Origin: Elusimicrobiota bacterium
GTDB lineage: Bacteria; Elusimicrobiota; Elusimicrobia; Elusimicrobiales; UBA9959
Direction: 5' to 3'
DNA length: 64,000 bases
Assembly: GCA_019135865.1 (NCBI GenBank)
Contig: JAGVVD010000042.1
Span: forward strand, 1-64,000
Each line of letters opens with the position of its first letter. The first letter of the stretch is position 1. Shown here piece by piece: positions 1-7,000 of the stretch. The notes beneath the pieces are model-generated. The model was not told the DNA's origin, did no database searches, and saw nothing but the letters and a program-made list of their open reading frames with translations. A program made the position numbers and the translations under genes.

Positions 1-181
1 GATGATAGACAAGCACTGGGACGGGATAGCGGCCTACTGCCGGCCGGAAAACAAGGTGTCGCTAGGGTTTGTGGAAGGCCTGAATAACAAGATCCGGGTA
101 ATCCAGCGGCGCAGCTATGGGCTACGGGATGAAGAGTATCTGCGGCTTAAAGTGCTGACCTGTACGCTGGAAGCTATATGA
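1..181 (+). CDS. ISL3-family transposase, C-terminal end (partial at window edge)
   Basis: The reading frame is open from the window edge and stops at 179-181, giving about 60 residues. The segment contains GFVEGLNNKIRVIQRRSYG followed by LRDEEYLRLKVLTC, the hallmark C-terminus of ISL3 (IS204/IS1001/IS1165) DDE transposases. The catalytic Glu and the helix after it are present; the upstream catalytic Asp residues lie outside the window. The enzyme would catalyse cut-and-paste transposition of its own element. Base composition is more AT-rich than the genes after 2.2 kb, fitting acquired DNA. Whether the element is intact cannot be judged. Confidence 0.85.
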   Translation, partial: MIDKHWDGIAAYCRPENKVSLGFVEGLNNKIRVIQRRSYGLRDEEYLRLKVLTCTLEAI

Positions 182-222
182 AATTAGGCAGAAAAGACCC
201 ACTCAAAACGGAGAAGACCCCC
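1..222 (+). mobile_element. ISL3-family insertion sequence, right end
   Basis: This covers the transposase 3' end plus the terminal repeat. After the stop codon, 196-222 reads ACCCACTCAAAACGGAGAAG then ACCC, matching the style of ISL3 right inverted repeats (on the other strand GGGTCTTCTCCGTTTTG). The left end and the 8-bp target duplication lie outside the window, so the boundary near 222 is an estimate. Confidence 0.65.
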
Positions 223-254
223 AAATAGATGTAGTGGCATCTTGGAAAGCCGTA

Positions 255-425
255 ATGTCAGTGGTTCTAACTTTGCTGGCAATTATCACTATAATGGGGA
301 TGTTGATAACTTATGGTCGGCTTCTAAACTACCATCCTAGTGCTGCTATCGCATTTGTTGGATTTACTGTTTTCGCTATCTCCTATAAGATATTTCAGAA
401 ATTAAAAAAAAGAAAAAGCGTGTGA
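255..425 (+). CDS. small membrane protein, unknown, possibly truncated by the ISL3 element
   Basis: The product is a 56-residue protein with two hydrophobic helices separated by a short loop (YGRLLNYHPSAA) and a Lys/Arg-rich tail (KLKKRKS). ATG at 255 follows GGAAAG at a usable distance. The frame is also open upstream through GTG 234 and into the ISL3 terminus, so the visible gene may be the 3' part of a longer gene cut by the insertion. No family is recognised. The AT-rich composition matches the surrounding accessory patch rather than the dcw genes. Confidence 0.4.
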   Translation: MSVVLTLLAIITIMGMLITYGRLLNYHPSAAIAFVGFTVFAISYKIFQKLKKRKSV

Positions 426-531
426 GGCTTCTTGTGGGTAAGGTTCTGTCTCGACTTTGCGTGAGGGATGTCCGTAGTGGAATATCAATGGGGTCAGGTC
501 TTGAAACTTATTTTTTTTGGGAGCGAATGAT

Positions 532-683
532 ATGATCTGGGTGAAAGCTATATTTTCGCTTGCATTCCTGACTATTTTGGCTGCTTGCGGCCCAAAAATC
601 AACAAATCCGAGACAGAGAGTCAAAAGCAGTGTCGGATTTTCGTGCAGCAATTCTACGATTGGTACGTCCCCAAAGCTTTGAA
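532..683 (+). pseudogene. lipoprotein gene, 5' fragment interrupted by the IS3 element
   Basis: ATG 532 follows GGGAG at 519-523. The protein starts MIWVKAIFSLAFLTILAAC, a lipoprotein signal with lipobox LAAC, and continues with FVQQFYDWYVPKALN, which resembles the start of DUF3828-type domains. The frame then runs into the left terminal repeat of the IS3 element and ends at 718-720 inside it. Joining base 683 directly to base 1908 keeps the frame into the 1908-2019 fragment, consistent with one split gene. The joined product would be only about 87 residues, so some coding sequence may also have been lost. Confidence 0.6.
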
Positions 684-725
684 TGACGTCCCCCCGTTTA
701 CTGGAGCACTTGTAAGTTAGCTCCT
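684..725 (+). repeat. IS3 element terminal inverted repeat (OrfB end)
   Basis: Begins TGACGTCC and contains ACTGGAGC at 700-707 and TTAGCTCCT at 717-725. It pairs imperfectly with 1865-1907. Confidence 0.75.
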
Positions 726-1579
726 GCGGTCACGTCTCTTTTTACCTTTTCCATCTCCTTCCATGCAAATTCCATCGGCGTCATATCGTTAAGCGAGCCA
801 TGCGGCCGTTTCTCGTTATAATCTTGCCGCCACCCCTCGATTGTATTCCGCGCCTCCTGTAGCGAGCAGAATTCGTGACTGTTCAGGCATTCGTCCCGGA
901 GCCGCCCGTTGAAGCTTTCGATATAAGCGTTTTCAACCGGCTTGCCGGGCCGGATAAAATCCAGCCGCACCTTGTTGTTGTAGGCCCAGGTGTCGAGCGC
1001 TCTGCCGGCGAATTCCGGGCCGTTATCAACCGTTATCCCTTTGGGTTTCCCGCGAAGCATCAGCAGCCGATCTAAAACCCGAGCGACCCGCAATCCACTT
1101 ATCGAAGTGTCCACCTCCACCGCAAGGCATTCCCTCGTATAGTCGTCCACTATGGCCAGTATCCTGACCCGGCGGCCATGAGAGGTCGCGTCCATCACGA
1201 AGTCCATGGACCATCTTTCGTCGGCAGTCGTCGGAGCGGATAAGGGAACCCGAACGCCAGAGGTCATCTTCTTCCTGCGCTTCTTTCTGACCTGAAGATG
1301 TTCTTCCCTGTAGATGCGCGATACGCGCTTATGATTTACCAGGCAGCCTTCCCGGCGCAGCATAACGTATATCCTGTGCTGCCCAAAGCGCTTTCGTTGT
1401 TCGGCAAGTTCAAGAATCCGCTCGCGCAGGGCCGATTCGTCCTTGCGACGATCCTGGTAATAATAACTCGACTGCCGCAGAGATAATACGCGGCAGGCGC
1501 GGCGTTTGGATAGCCCAAGGCTTTCTACTACATGACTGACGGCTTTTCGCTTAGCCTTGGGCTTTACCAGTTTTTTGAG
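698..1579 (-). CDS. IS3-family transposase OrfB, DDE integrase domain (made by -1 frameshift from OrfA)
   Basis: This is the catalytic part of the OrfAB transposase. The frame opens inside OrfA and has no convincing start codon of its own before ATG 1363, so expression should come from -1 frameshifting at 1570-1576; the fusion would be about 378 residues, normal for the family. The N-terminal part has the HTH_21-like segment (SKRRACRVLSLRQSSYYY). The rve domain shows the triad: Asp in WSMDF, Asp in TVDNGPEF, Glu in NAYIESFNGRLRDE, with Arg seven residues after the Glu. No frameshift or stop disrupts the domain. Confidence 0.88.
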   Translation of the reverse strand, partial: LKKLVKPKAKRKAVSHVVESLGLSKRRACRVLSLRQSSYYYQDRRKDESALRERILELAEQRKRFGQHRIYVMLRREGCLVNHKRVSRIYREEHLQVRKKRRKKMTSGVRVPLSAPTTADERWSMDFVMDATSHGRRVRILAIVDDYTRECLAVEVDTSISGLRVARVLDRLLMLRGKPKGITVDNGPEFAGRALDTWAYNNKVRLDFIRPGKPVENAYIESFNGRLRDECLNSHEFCSLQEARNTIEGWRQDYNEKRPHGSLNDMTPMEFAWKEMEKVKRDVTAGANLQVLQ

Positions 1580-1833
1580 TTTATTTCCTTGAGCGCCAGA
1601 ATATCCAGGGCCTGATCGGCCACCAGCCGCTTCAACTTGCGGTTTTCTTCCTCAAGCGCCTTGAGCCGGCGCAGTTCGCTGAGCTCCAAGCCGCCGTATT
1701 TGGCGCGCCAGTTGTAGAAAGTGGCGTCACTGATACCGTGTTTGCGGCAGAGTTCAGGGGTGCCCACCCCGGCCTGCGCTTCTTTCAATACCGCGATTAT
1801 CTGTTCTTCCGTGTAGCGTTTTCTTGCAGCCAT
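1564..1833 (-). CDS. IS3-family transposase OrfA, helix-turn-helix protein
   Basis: An 89-residue protein with an N-terminal HTH_8/IS3 helix-turn-helix (YTEEQIIAVLKEAQAG then CRKHGISDATFYNWRAKYGG), followed by a leucine-rich coiled segment (LRRLKALEEENRKLKRLVA) used for multimerisation. It binds the element ends and, alone, commonly regulates transposition. A strong AGGAGG lies 8 bases before the ATG. The gene ends just after the slippery heptamer, so most ribosomes make OrfA and a fraction shift into OrfB. Confidence 0.88.
   Translation of the reverse strand: MAARKRYTEEQIIAVLKEAQAGVGTPELCRKHGISDATFYNWRAKYGGLELSELRRLKALEEENRKLKRLVADQALDILALKEINSKNW
1570..1576 (-). other. programmed -1 ribosomal frameshift site A AAA AAC
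   Basis: On the minus strand the OrfA codons read TCA AAA AAC TGG TAA. The heptamer A AAA AAC is in the correct phase for simultaneous slippage, after which CTG GTA AAG continues in the OrfB frame. This is the classical IS3-family mechanism. I did not model a stimulatory downstream structure. Confidence 0.85.
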
Positions 1834-1864
1834 TTTGAGGCCTCCTAAGTGTATTGTACAACCT

Positions 1865-1907
1865 AGGAACTAAGCTGAAAACGCTCCAGTTTTATGGGTG
1901 GACGTCA
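1865..1907 (+). repeat. IS3 element terminal inverted repeat (OrfA end)
   Basis: On the minus strand this end begins TGACGTCC and contains ACTGGAGC and TTAGTTCCT, pairing with 684-725. Confidence 0.75.
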
Positions 1908-2019
1908 CCGATTGATTAGAATTTTGGATGATAATTATGAAACTATCGCTGAATTCATGAGAACCCGGTTTTCCTCTAATGAGTTTTTGGATTTTATTAA
2001 GAAAGGGAATCCCCGGTGA
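1908..2019 (+). pseudogene. 3' fragment of the interrupted lipoprotein gene
   Basis: An open frame without a start codon encodes RLIRILDDNYETIAEFM, TRFSSNEFLDFIKKGNPR and a stop at 2017-2019. It starts directly at the right end of the IS3 element and is in frame with the lipoprotein fragment ending at 683. AT-rich composition matches that fragment. No domain is recognised, so the link rests on position, frame and composition. Confidence 0.45.
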
Positions 2020-2116
2020 CCTTCTCTCTGTAATTCAGGCCATTTGAAATGGTTTGAGACCGCCAATTTGACCTTTCCCCGTGAGCCGGGCCGGCGCCCG
2101 CGCTCTTATTAATAAG

Positions 2117-2122
2117 TATAAT
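2117..2122 (+). promoter_or_regulatory. possible -10 box upstream of murF
   Basis: TATAAT lies 94 bases before the murF start, in the only AT-rich part of the IS-murF gap. No convincing -35 is present at 16-18 bases. The remainder of 2020-2216 shows no gene. The normal upstream partner murE is not in the window, so murF may have acquired this promoter after the accessory patch was inserted. Confidence 0.3.
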
Positions 2123-2216
2123 CTCTAATAATGGTTCTCGTCGGCGGGATGCCGGCACTTTTTCAGATGAAAAATAAACTGTTTTTCAGTTTCTCAATTG
2201 CGCAGAGCGGAAGGCA

Positions 2217-3563
2217 ATGAAACTTGCGATTGACCTGAAAACTTTGGTCCGGGCGGTCGAAGGGAAACTTATCAGCGGCGACACGCGCGCGCCATTCGAT
2301 TCTTTCGTCATCGACAGCCGGGCCGTAAAGGCCGGCGGCTATTTCTGGGCGCTGGCCGGCGAGAAGCACGACGCGCACGATTTCCTGGCCGCCACGCTCA
2401 AGGCCTCGCCCGCAGGCTGGATCTGCCGGGAGGACCGGCTGCCGCCGGGGCCGAGGCCGCCGGCCATAGTGGCGGTCGAGGACACGCTCAAGGCCCTGCA
2501 GTCGCTGGCCGCTTTCCACCGCCGCAGGTTCGCGCTGCCCGTGGCGGCCGTGACCGGCTCCAACGGCAAGAGCACGGTCAAGGAGATGCTTTTCTCCGCG
2601 CTGTCGCAGGCCGGCCCGGCCTGCTCCAACAAGGGCAATCTCAATAACCAGTTCGGGCTGCCTCTTTCGCTGCTGGAACTTTCGGCGGAGCACCGCCACG
2701 CCGTCTTCGAGCTGGGCGCTTCGCGGCGGGGGGACATAGCCGAGATAGCGCCGCTGGCGGCCCCCGCCGTCGGCGTCATAACCAATATCGGGCCTTCGCA
2801 CCTGGAGAAGTTCGGGGACATGGAAACCGTGTTCCTGACCAAGACGGAACTGGCGGACTCGCTGGCTCCGGGCGGGACGCTGGTCTATAACGCCGACGAC
2901 GATATGCTGCGCCGGCTGAACGGCCGCCCCCGCTGCGTCACTTTCGGCCGCGCCGACGGCGCTCATTACAGGGTCGTCGAGCGTGGAGGGACTTTCTCGA
3001 TAGCGGAGAAGGCCGGCGAGTTCGCCATAGCCCTGCCGCAGGACTGCCCGCATAACCGGCTCAACGCGGCCGCCGCCTGGGCGGCGGCGCGCGCGCTGGG
3101 GCTGGGACCGGAGCTCATAAAGAAAGGGCTCGAGAATTTCAAACCTCCGCCGATGCGCATGCAGCGGCTGGAAATACGCGGCTCGCGCGTCCTGCTCGAC
3201 GCCTATAACGCCAATCCCCAGTCGATGGCCGCCGCTCTCGCGGCCGCGGCGCGCGCCGACGGGCCCAGGTACCTGGCGCTGGGAGACATGAAGGAACTGG
3301 GCCGCTATTCGGAGAAGTACCACCGCGAACTGGCGGCCGCCATAGCCGCCGCGCGGCCGGAGAAGGTCTTCCTGGCCGGGCCCGAGATGCGCGCCGCCGC
3401 CGACGGACTGGCCGCAGGTTTCCCGTCGGTAAAGGCGGTCTACGCCGCCGACCCGGCGCAATGGCGGGAAGAGTTCCGGGCTTTGGTCTCGGCCGGCGCG
3501 GGCTTCTTCCTGGTGAAAGCCTCTCGCTCGATGAAATTTGAGAATCTCATAGAAGGACTTTGA
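2217..3563 (+). CDS. murF: UDP-N-acetylmuramoyl-tripeptide--D-alanyl-D-alanine ligase
   Basis: Adds D-Ala-D-Ala to the UDP-MurNAc-tripeptide in the cytoplasm, the last soluble step of the peptidoglycan precursor. The 448-residue length is typical. Visible landmarks are the ATP loop TGSNGKST at residues 113-120, GNLNNQFGLPLSLL at 140-153, the ELGAS metal region at 165-169, TNIGPSHLEKFGD at 189-201 and DAYNANPQSM at 328-337. ATG 2217 has GGAAGG just upstream. It leads a same-strand run with mraY only 4 bases away. The usual partner murE is absent upstream, where IS elements sit instead. Confidence 0.95.
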   Translation: MKLAIDLKTLVRAVEGKLISGDTRAPFDSFVIDSRAVKAGGYFWALAGEKHDAHDFLAATLKASPAGWICREDRLPPGPRPPAIVAVEDTLKALQSLAAFHRRRFALPVAAVTGSNGKSTVKEMLFSALSQAGPACSNKGNLNNQFGLPLSLLELSAEHRHAVFELGASRRGDIAEIAPLAAPAVGVITNIGPSHLEKFGDMETVFLTKTELADSLAPGGTLVYNADDDMLRRLNGRPRCVTFGRADGAHYRVVERGGTFSIAEKAGEFAIALPQDCPHNRLNAAAAWAAARALGLGPELIKKGLENFKPPPMRMQRLEIRGSRVLLDAYNANPQSMAAALAAAARADGPRYLALGDMKELGRYSEKYHRELAAAIAAARPEKVFLAGPEMRAAADGLAAGFPSVKAVYAADPAQWREEFRALVSAGAGFFLVKASRSMKFENLIEGL

Positions 3564-3567
3564 AAAC

Positions 3568-4653
3568 ATGCTCTACTACCTCCACGAATTCCGCGACTTC
3601 TTCAGCCCGCTCAACGTCTTCCAGTACATCACCTTCCGCGCCGGCGGGGCCGTGATCACCTCGTTCCTGCTCAGCCTGGCCTTCGGGCCCTGGCTCATCA
3701 GGAAGCTCAGGTCCTACAAGATAGCCCAGGTCCAGCGCACCGACGGACCGCAGACGCACCTGGCCAAGCAGGGCACCACCACGATGGGCGGCCTGCTGAT
3801 CTTCCTGACCATGATGGCCGGGACCCTGCTCTGGGCCAGGCCCGACAACCGCTTCATCCTGCTGCTGACCTTCGTCAGCGTCGTGCTGGCCTTCACCGGC
3901 TGGATGGACGATTATAAGAAACTGGTCCGCAAGGACCCGAAGGGGGCCTCCTCCGCTTTCAAGTTCTCGCTGCAGCTGTTCACGGCCGTCGCGGCCGCCG
4001 TTTACCTGGCCGTCAGCCCGCCGAACCCGCAGTTCGCCAACCATCTTTTCGTCCCCTACACCAAGGGGCTGATGCTGGACCTGGGGCTCCTCTACGCCGC
4101 CCTGGTGATGCTCATCATAATCGGCTCCTCCAACGCCGTCAACCTCACCGACGGACAGGACGGCCTGGCGGCGGGCACGATAGTTTTCGCGGCCCTCACC
4201 TTCGCCATCATCGCCTACGCCTCCGGCAATATCAAGATAGCCTCCTACCTCAAGATAATCTACGTCGAGGGCGCCGGCGAGATAGCGGTCTTCCTGGCCG
4301 CGCTGATAGGGTCCTGCCTGGGCTTCCTCTGGTTCAACGCCTACCCGGCCGAGGTTTTCATGGGCGACACCAGCTCGCTTTTCCTCGGCGGCGCGATAGG
4401 CGTCTCCGCCATCGCCGTGAAGCAGGAACTGCTGCTGCCCGTCGCGGGCGGCATCTTCCTGGCCGAGACGCTCTCGGTCATACTGCAGATGGGCTCGTAT
4501 AAACTGCGCAATAAGAAGCGCCTCTTCCGCATGGCCCCGCTGCACCATCATTTCGAACTGGGGGGGGTCGCCGAGTCAAAGGTCACGATACGCTTCTGGA
4601 TAGCGGGCATCATGCTGATGCTCATAGCCCTCTCGTCTCTGAAGATAAGGTAG
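3568..4653 (+). CDS. mraY: phospho-N-acetylmuramoyl-pentapeptide-transferase
   Basis: Integral membrane enzyme that links UDP-MurNAc-pentapeptide to undecaprenyl phosphate to form lipid I. The protein has 361 residues and about ten membrane helices. Family motifs are GTTTMGG (69-75), DDYKK (114-118) with the catalytic Asp pair, NLTDGQDGLA (192-201) and PLHHHFE (324-330). Two motifs deviate: the usual NLTDGLDGLA has Gln for Leu, and the usual MGDTGSLALGG reads MGDTSSLFLGG (265-275). All charged catalytic residues remain, so activity is expected. It is followed 4 bases later by cydA, an unusual neighbour. Confidence 0.95.
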   Translation: MLYYLHEFRDFFSPLNVFQYITFRAGGAVITSFLLSLAFGPWLIRKLRSYKIAQVQRTDGPQTHLAKQGTTTMGGLLIFLTMMAGTLLWARPDNRFILLLTFVSVVLAFTGWMDDYKKLVRKDPKGASSAFKFSLQLFTAVAAAVYLAVSPPNPQFANHLFVPYTKGLMLDLGLLYAALVMLIIIGSSNAVNLTDGQDGLAAGTIVFAALTFAIIAYASGNIKIASYLKIIYVEGAGEIAVFLAALIGSCLGFLWFNAYPAEVFMGDTSSLFLGGAIGVSAIAVKQELLLPVAGGIFLAETLSVILQMGSYKLRNKKRLFRMAPLHHHFELGGVAESKVTIRFWIAGIMLMLIALSSLKIR

Positions 4654-4657
4654 GACC

Positions 4658-5974
4658 ATGGACGCGCTCACTCTAAGCAGGCTGCAGTTCGCCGTAACGG
4701 CGGGCTTCCACTTCCTCTTCGTACCGCTGACGATAGGCCTGGCGGTGCTCATAGCCTCGATGGAAACGCTGGGCTTCATAACGAAGGACGACCGCTGGCT
4801 GGACCAGGCGAAGTTCTGGGGCAAGCTCTTCCTGATAAACTTCGCGGTCGGCGTGGTGACCGGCATTACGCTGGAGTTCCAGTTCGGCATGAACTGGGCG
4901 GCCTACTCGGCCTATGTCGGCGACGTCTTCGGCGCGCCGCTGGCCATAGAGGCGACCACCTCTTTCTTCCTGGAGTCCACCTTCATCGGCGTATGGATGT
5001 TCGGCTGGAAGAGGGTGTCCCGCGGCCTGCACCTGCTCTCCATCTGGCTGGTGGCCGTAGGGACCAACCTCTCGGCCCTCTGGATCATACTGGCCAACGG
5101 CTGGATGCAGAATCCCGTCGGCTACGCGGTGCGCAACGGACGAGCCGAGATGACTGACTTCGCCGCCCTGCTGACCAATCCCTACGGCTGGACGATGTTC
5201 CTGCACACCGTGCTGGCGGCCTGGACCGTGGCGGGCTTCTTCGTCATGGGCGTCTCGGCCTGGCACCTGCTCAAGAAGAACTCCCCGCAATTCTTCGGGC
5301 GCTCGTTCAGGCTCGGCGCCTTAATGGCCCTGGTCGCCTCGCTGGGCGTGCTGGGCGCCGGCGACCTCAACGGCATGATGTCGGCCAGGCTCCAGCCCGC
5401 CAAGTTCGCGGCGATGGAGGCGGTCTGGGAGACGGAAAAGGGCGTCCCCTACAACCTCGTCGTCCTGCCCGACCCGGCCAATGAGCGCAACCGCATCGAA
5501 GCGCTGGGTATACCGAAGCTGCTGAGCTTCATGGCGTTCAAGAAGGCCGACGCCGAGATAAAGGGCCTCAAGGACTTCCATCCGGCGGACAGGCCGCCGT
5601 TCTGGCCGGTGTTCATAAGCTTCAAACTGATGGTTGCGCTGGGCATGTTCTTCATCGCCTTCTCGGCCGCCGCCGCGGCGCTTTCGCTGCTGGGCTGGAC
5701 GGGGAAATACCCCCTGTTCCTGAAGGCGGCGGTGGCCGTCATACCGCTGCCGTACCTCGCCAACGAGCTCGGCTGGATAGTCACCGAGATGGGCCGCCAG
5801 CCGTGGATAGTGCACGAGCTGATGCGCACGGCCGAGGGCGCCTCGCCCAATGTCGGCGCGGGGATGGTGGCGTTCTCGCTGGTCTCGCTGACGCTGGTCT
5901 ACGCGGCGCTGGGCGCGCTGGGAGTATTCCTGATGTTCAAATACGCGGCGAAGGCCCCCGCGGAGGCCGCATGA
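4658..5974 (+). CDS. cydA: cytochrome bd ubiquinol oxidase subunit I
   Basis: Quinol-oxidising, haem-bearing subunit of the bd-type terminal oxidase in the cytoplasmic membrane, active at low oxygen. At 438 residues it is a short form with a compact Q-loop. Ligand regions are recognisable: GFHFLF with His18, the LAIEATTSFFLESTF segment with the two conserved glutamates, FLHTVLAAW with the second haem His, FKLMVALG with the b558 methionine, and GRQPW. ATG 4658 is 4 bases after mraY, and its stop overlaps the cydB start (ATGA). Being embedded between mraY and murD is exceptional. Confidence 0.95.
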   Translation: MDALTLSRLQFAVTAGFHFLFVPLTIGLAVLIASMETLGFITKDDRWLDQAKFWGKLFLINFAVGVVTGITLEFQFGMNWAAYSAYVGDVFGAPLAIEATTSFFLESTFIGVWMFGWKRVSRGLHLLSIWLVAVGTNLSALWIILANGWMQNPVGYAVRNGRAEMTDFAALLTNPYGWTMFLHTVLAAWTVAGFFVMGVSAWHLLKKNSPQFFGRSFRLGALMALVASLGVLGAGDLNGMMSARLQPAKFAAMEAVWETEKGVPYNLVVLPDPANERNRIEALGIPKLLSFMAFKKADAEIKGLKDFHPADRPPFWPVFISFKLMVALGMFFIAFSAAAAALSLLGWTGKYPLFLKAAVAVIPLPYLANELGWIVTEMGRQPWIVHELMRTAEGASPNVGAGMVAFSLVSLTLVYAALGALGVFLMFKYAAKAPAEAA

Positions 5975-6999
5975 ACGAACTCAACGCCTTCTGGTTCCTG
6001 GCCTGGGGCCTGCTCTGGGCGGTATACCTGGCGCTCGACGGCTTCGACTTCGGCGCCTGCATGGCGCATAACTTCATAGCGCGCACGCCCGACGAGCGGC
6101 GCGTGGTGATAAACACGATAGGCCCGGTCTGGGACGGCAACGAGGTCTGGCTGGTAACCGCCGGCGGCGTCACCTTCGCCGCCTTCCCGCCGGTCTACGC
6201 CGCGCTTTTCAGCGGCCTGTATATCGCCATGTTCCTGCTCCTGCTCTCGCTCATCTTCCGCGGCGTGGCCTTCGAGTTCCGCGGCAAGGTGGAGGGGGAA
6301 CGTTGGCCCCGTTTCTGGGATATGGCGATAGCCGCGGGCGGCTTCCTGCCCGCGCTGCTGCTGGGCGTCTTCTTCGGCAACCTCTTCCGCGGCTTCCCGC
6401 TGGAGAACGGGACGATAATGTCCGGCTTCTTCGACCTGCTCAACCCCTACGCGCTGCTGACGGCGGTATTCTTCATGGTGGCCTTCCTGCATCACGGCCT
6501 GCTCTGGCTGGCTCTGCGCGCCGGCGGGCCGCTGGCCGACCGGGCCGCGGCGGCCGCGGGCCGGGCCTGGTACCTGGTCGCCGCCCTGTTGCTGGCCTTC
6601 GTCGCGGCCTCGCGCTACGGCACGCCGCTCTTCGAAAATTACGCCGCCAAACCGCTCCTCTATCTGCTGCCGCTGGCCGCCGCCGCGGGACTTATCCGCT
6701 CCAAGGCCGCCTTCTCGGGCTCGCCGCGCGGCGCTTTCACCGGCTCGCTGGTCTTCATACTGGCGCTGGTCTTCACCGGCCTGGCCGGCATGTTCCCCGA
6801 CCTGGTGCCTGCGCTGGGACAGCGCGGCGCGGGCCTGACCGCCTACAACTCCGCCTCGGGCCCTTACACGCTTAAAGTCATGACAGTCGTGGTCGGCATA
6901 TTCCTGCCCGCCGTCATCGCCTACCAGTTCTGGGTGTACAGGACTTTCAGTCCCAGGATCACCACGGAAAATCTAAAGGACCTGGGACACTATTACTGA
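5971..6999 (+). CDS. cydB: cytochrome bd ubiquinol oxidase subunit II
   Basis: Second core subunit of the bd oxidase, structural partner of CydA. The protein has 342 residues and about nine membrane helices. Diagnostic N-terminal motifs are LDGFDFGACM and GPVWDGNEVWLVTAGG; the C-terminal part keeps the SGPYTLKVM segment. ATG 5971 forms an ATGA overlap with cydA; the frame is open further upstream but that extension is cydA in another frame and lacks CydB homology. No cydX or cydCD follows. murD begins one base after the stop, so co-transcription with cell-wall genes is likely. Confidence 0.95.
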   Translation: MNELNAFWFLAWGLLWAVYLALDGFDFGACMAHNFIARTPDERRVVINTIGPVWDGNEVWLVTAGGVTFAAFPPVYAALFSGLYIAMFLLLLSLIFRGVAFEFRGKVEGERWPRFWDMAIAAGGFLPALLLGVFFGNLFRGFPLENGTIMSGFFDLLNPYALLTAVFFMVAFLHHGLLWLALRAGGPLADRAAAAAGRAWYLVAALLLAFVAASRYGTPLFENYAAKPLLYLLPLAAAAGLIRSKAAFSGSPRGAFTGSLVFILALVFTGLAGMFPDLVPALGQRGAGLTAYNSASGPYTLKVMTVVVGIFLPAVIAYQFWVYRTFSPRITTENLKDLGHYY

Positions 7000-7000
7000 T

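Larger units (their letters stand above)
684..1907 (-). mobile_element. IS3-family (IS407-like) insertion sequence, complete
   Basis: This is a 1224-bp element with imperfect terminal inverted repeats (684-725 and 1865-1907). Both ends start TGACGTCC and share ACTGGAGC and a TTAG-C/T-TCCT block. It carries OrfA and OrfB on the minus strand, overlapping in the -1 frame at an A AAA AAC slippery heptamer. The DDE residues are all present, so it may be active. I see no clear 3-4 bp target duplication: GAA precedes the left end and CCG follows the right end. That suggests decay or a rearrangement after insertion. Confidence 0.9.

Noticed and set aside
684-1907. GACGTC on both sides of the IS3 element as a 6-bp target duplication
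   Set aside because: GACGTC is palindromic and fits better as part of the terminal repeats (TGACGTCC ... GGACGTCA); counting it as a duplication would remove the canonical TG...CA ends.
2163-3569. Long open frame on the minus strand opposite murF (468 codons)
   Set aside because: Shadow of the high-GC third-position pattern; murF on the plus strand has all Mur ligase motifs and the antisense protein is Arg/Gly-rich with no domain.
5803-5970. Upstream extension of the cydB reading frame
   Set aside because: It overlaps cydA in another frame; CydB homology starts at ATG 5971.
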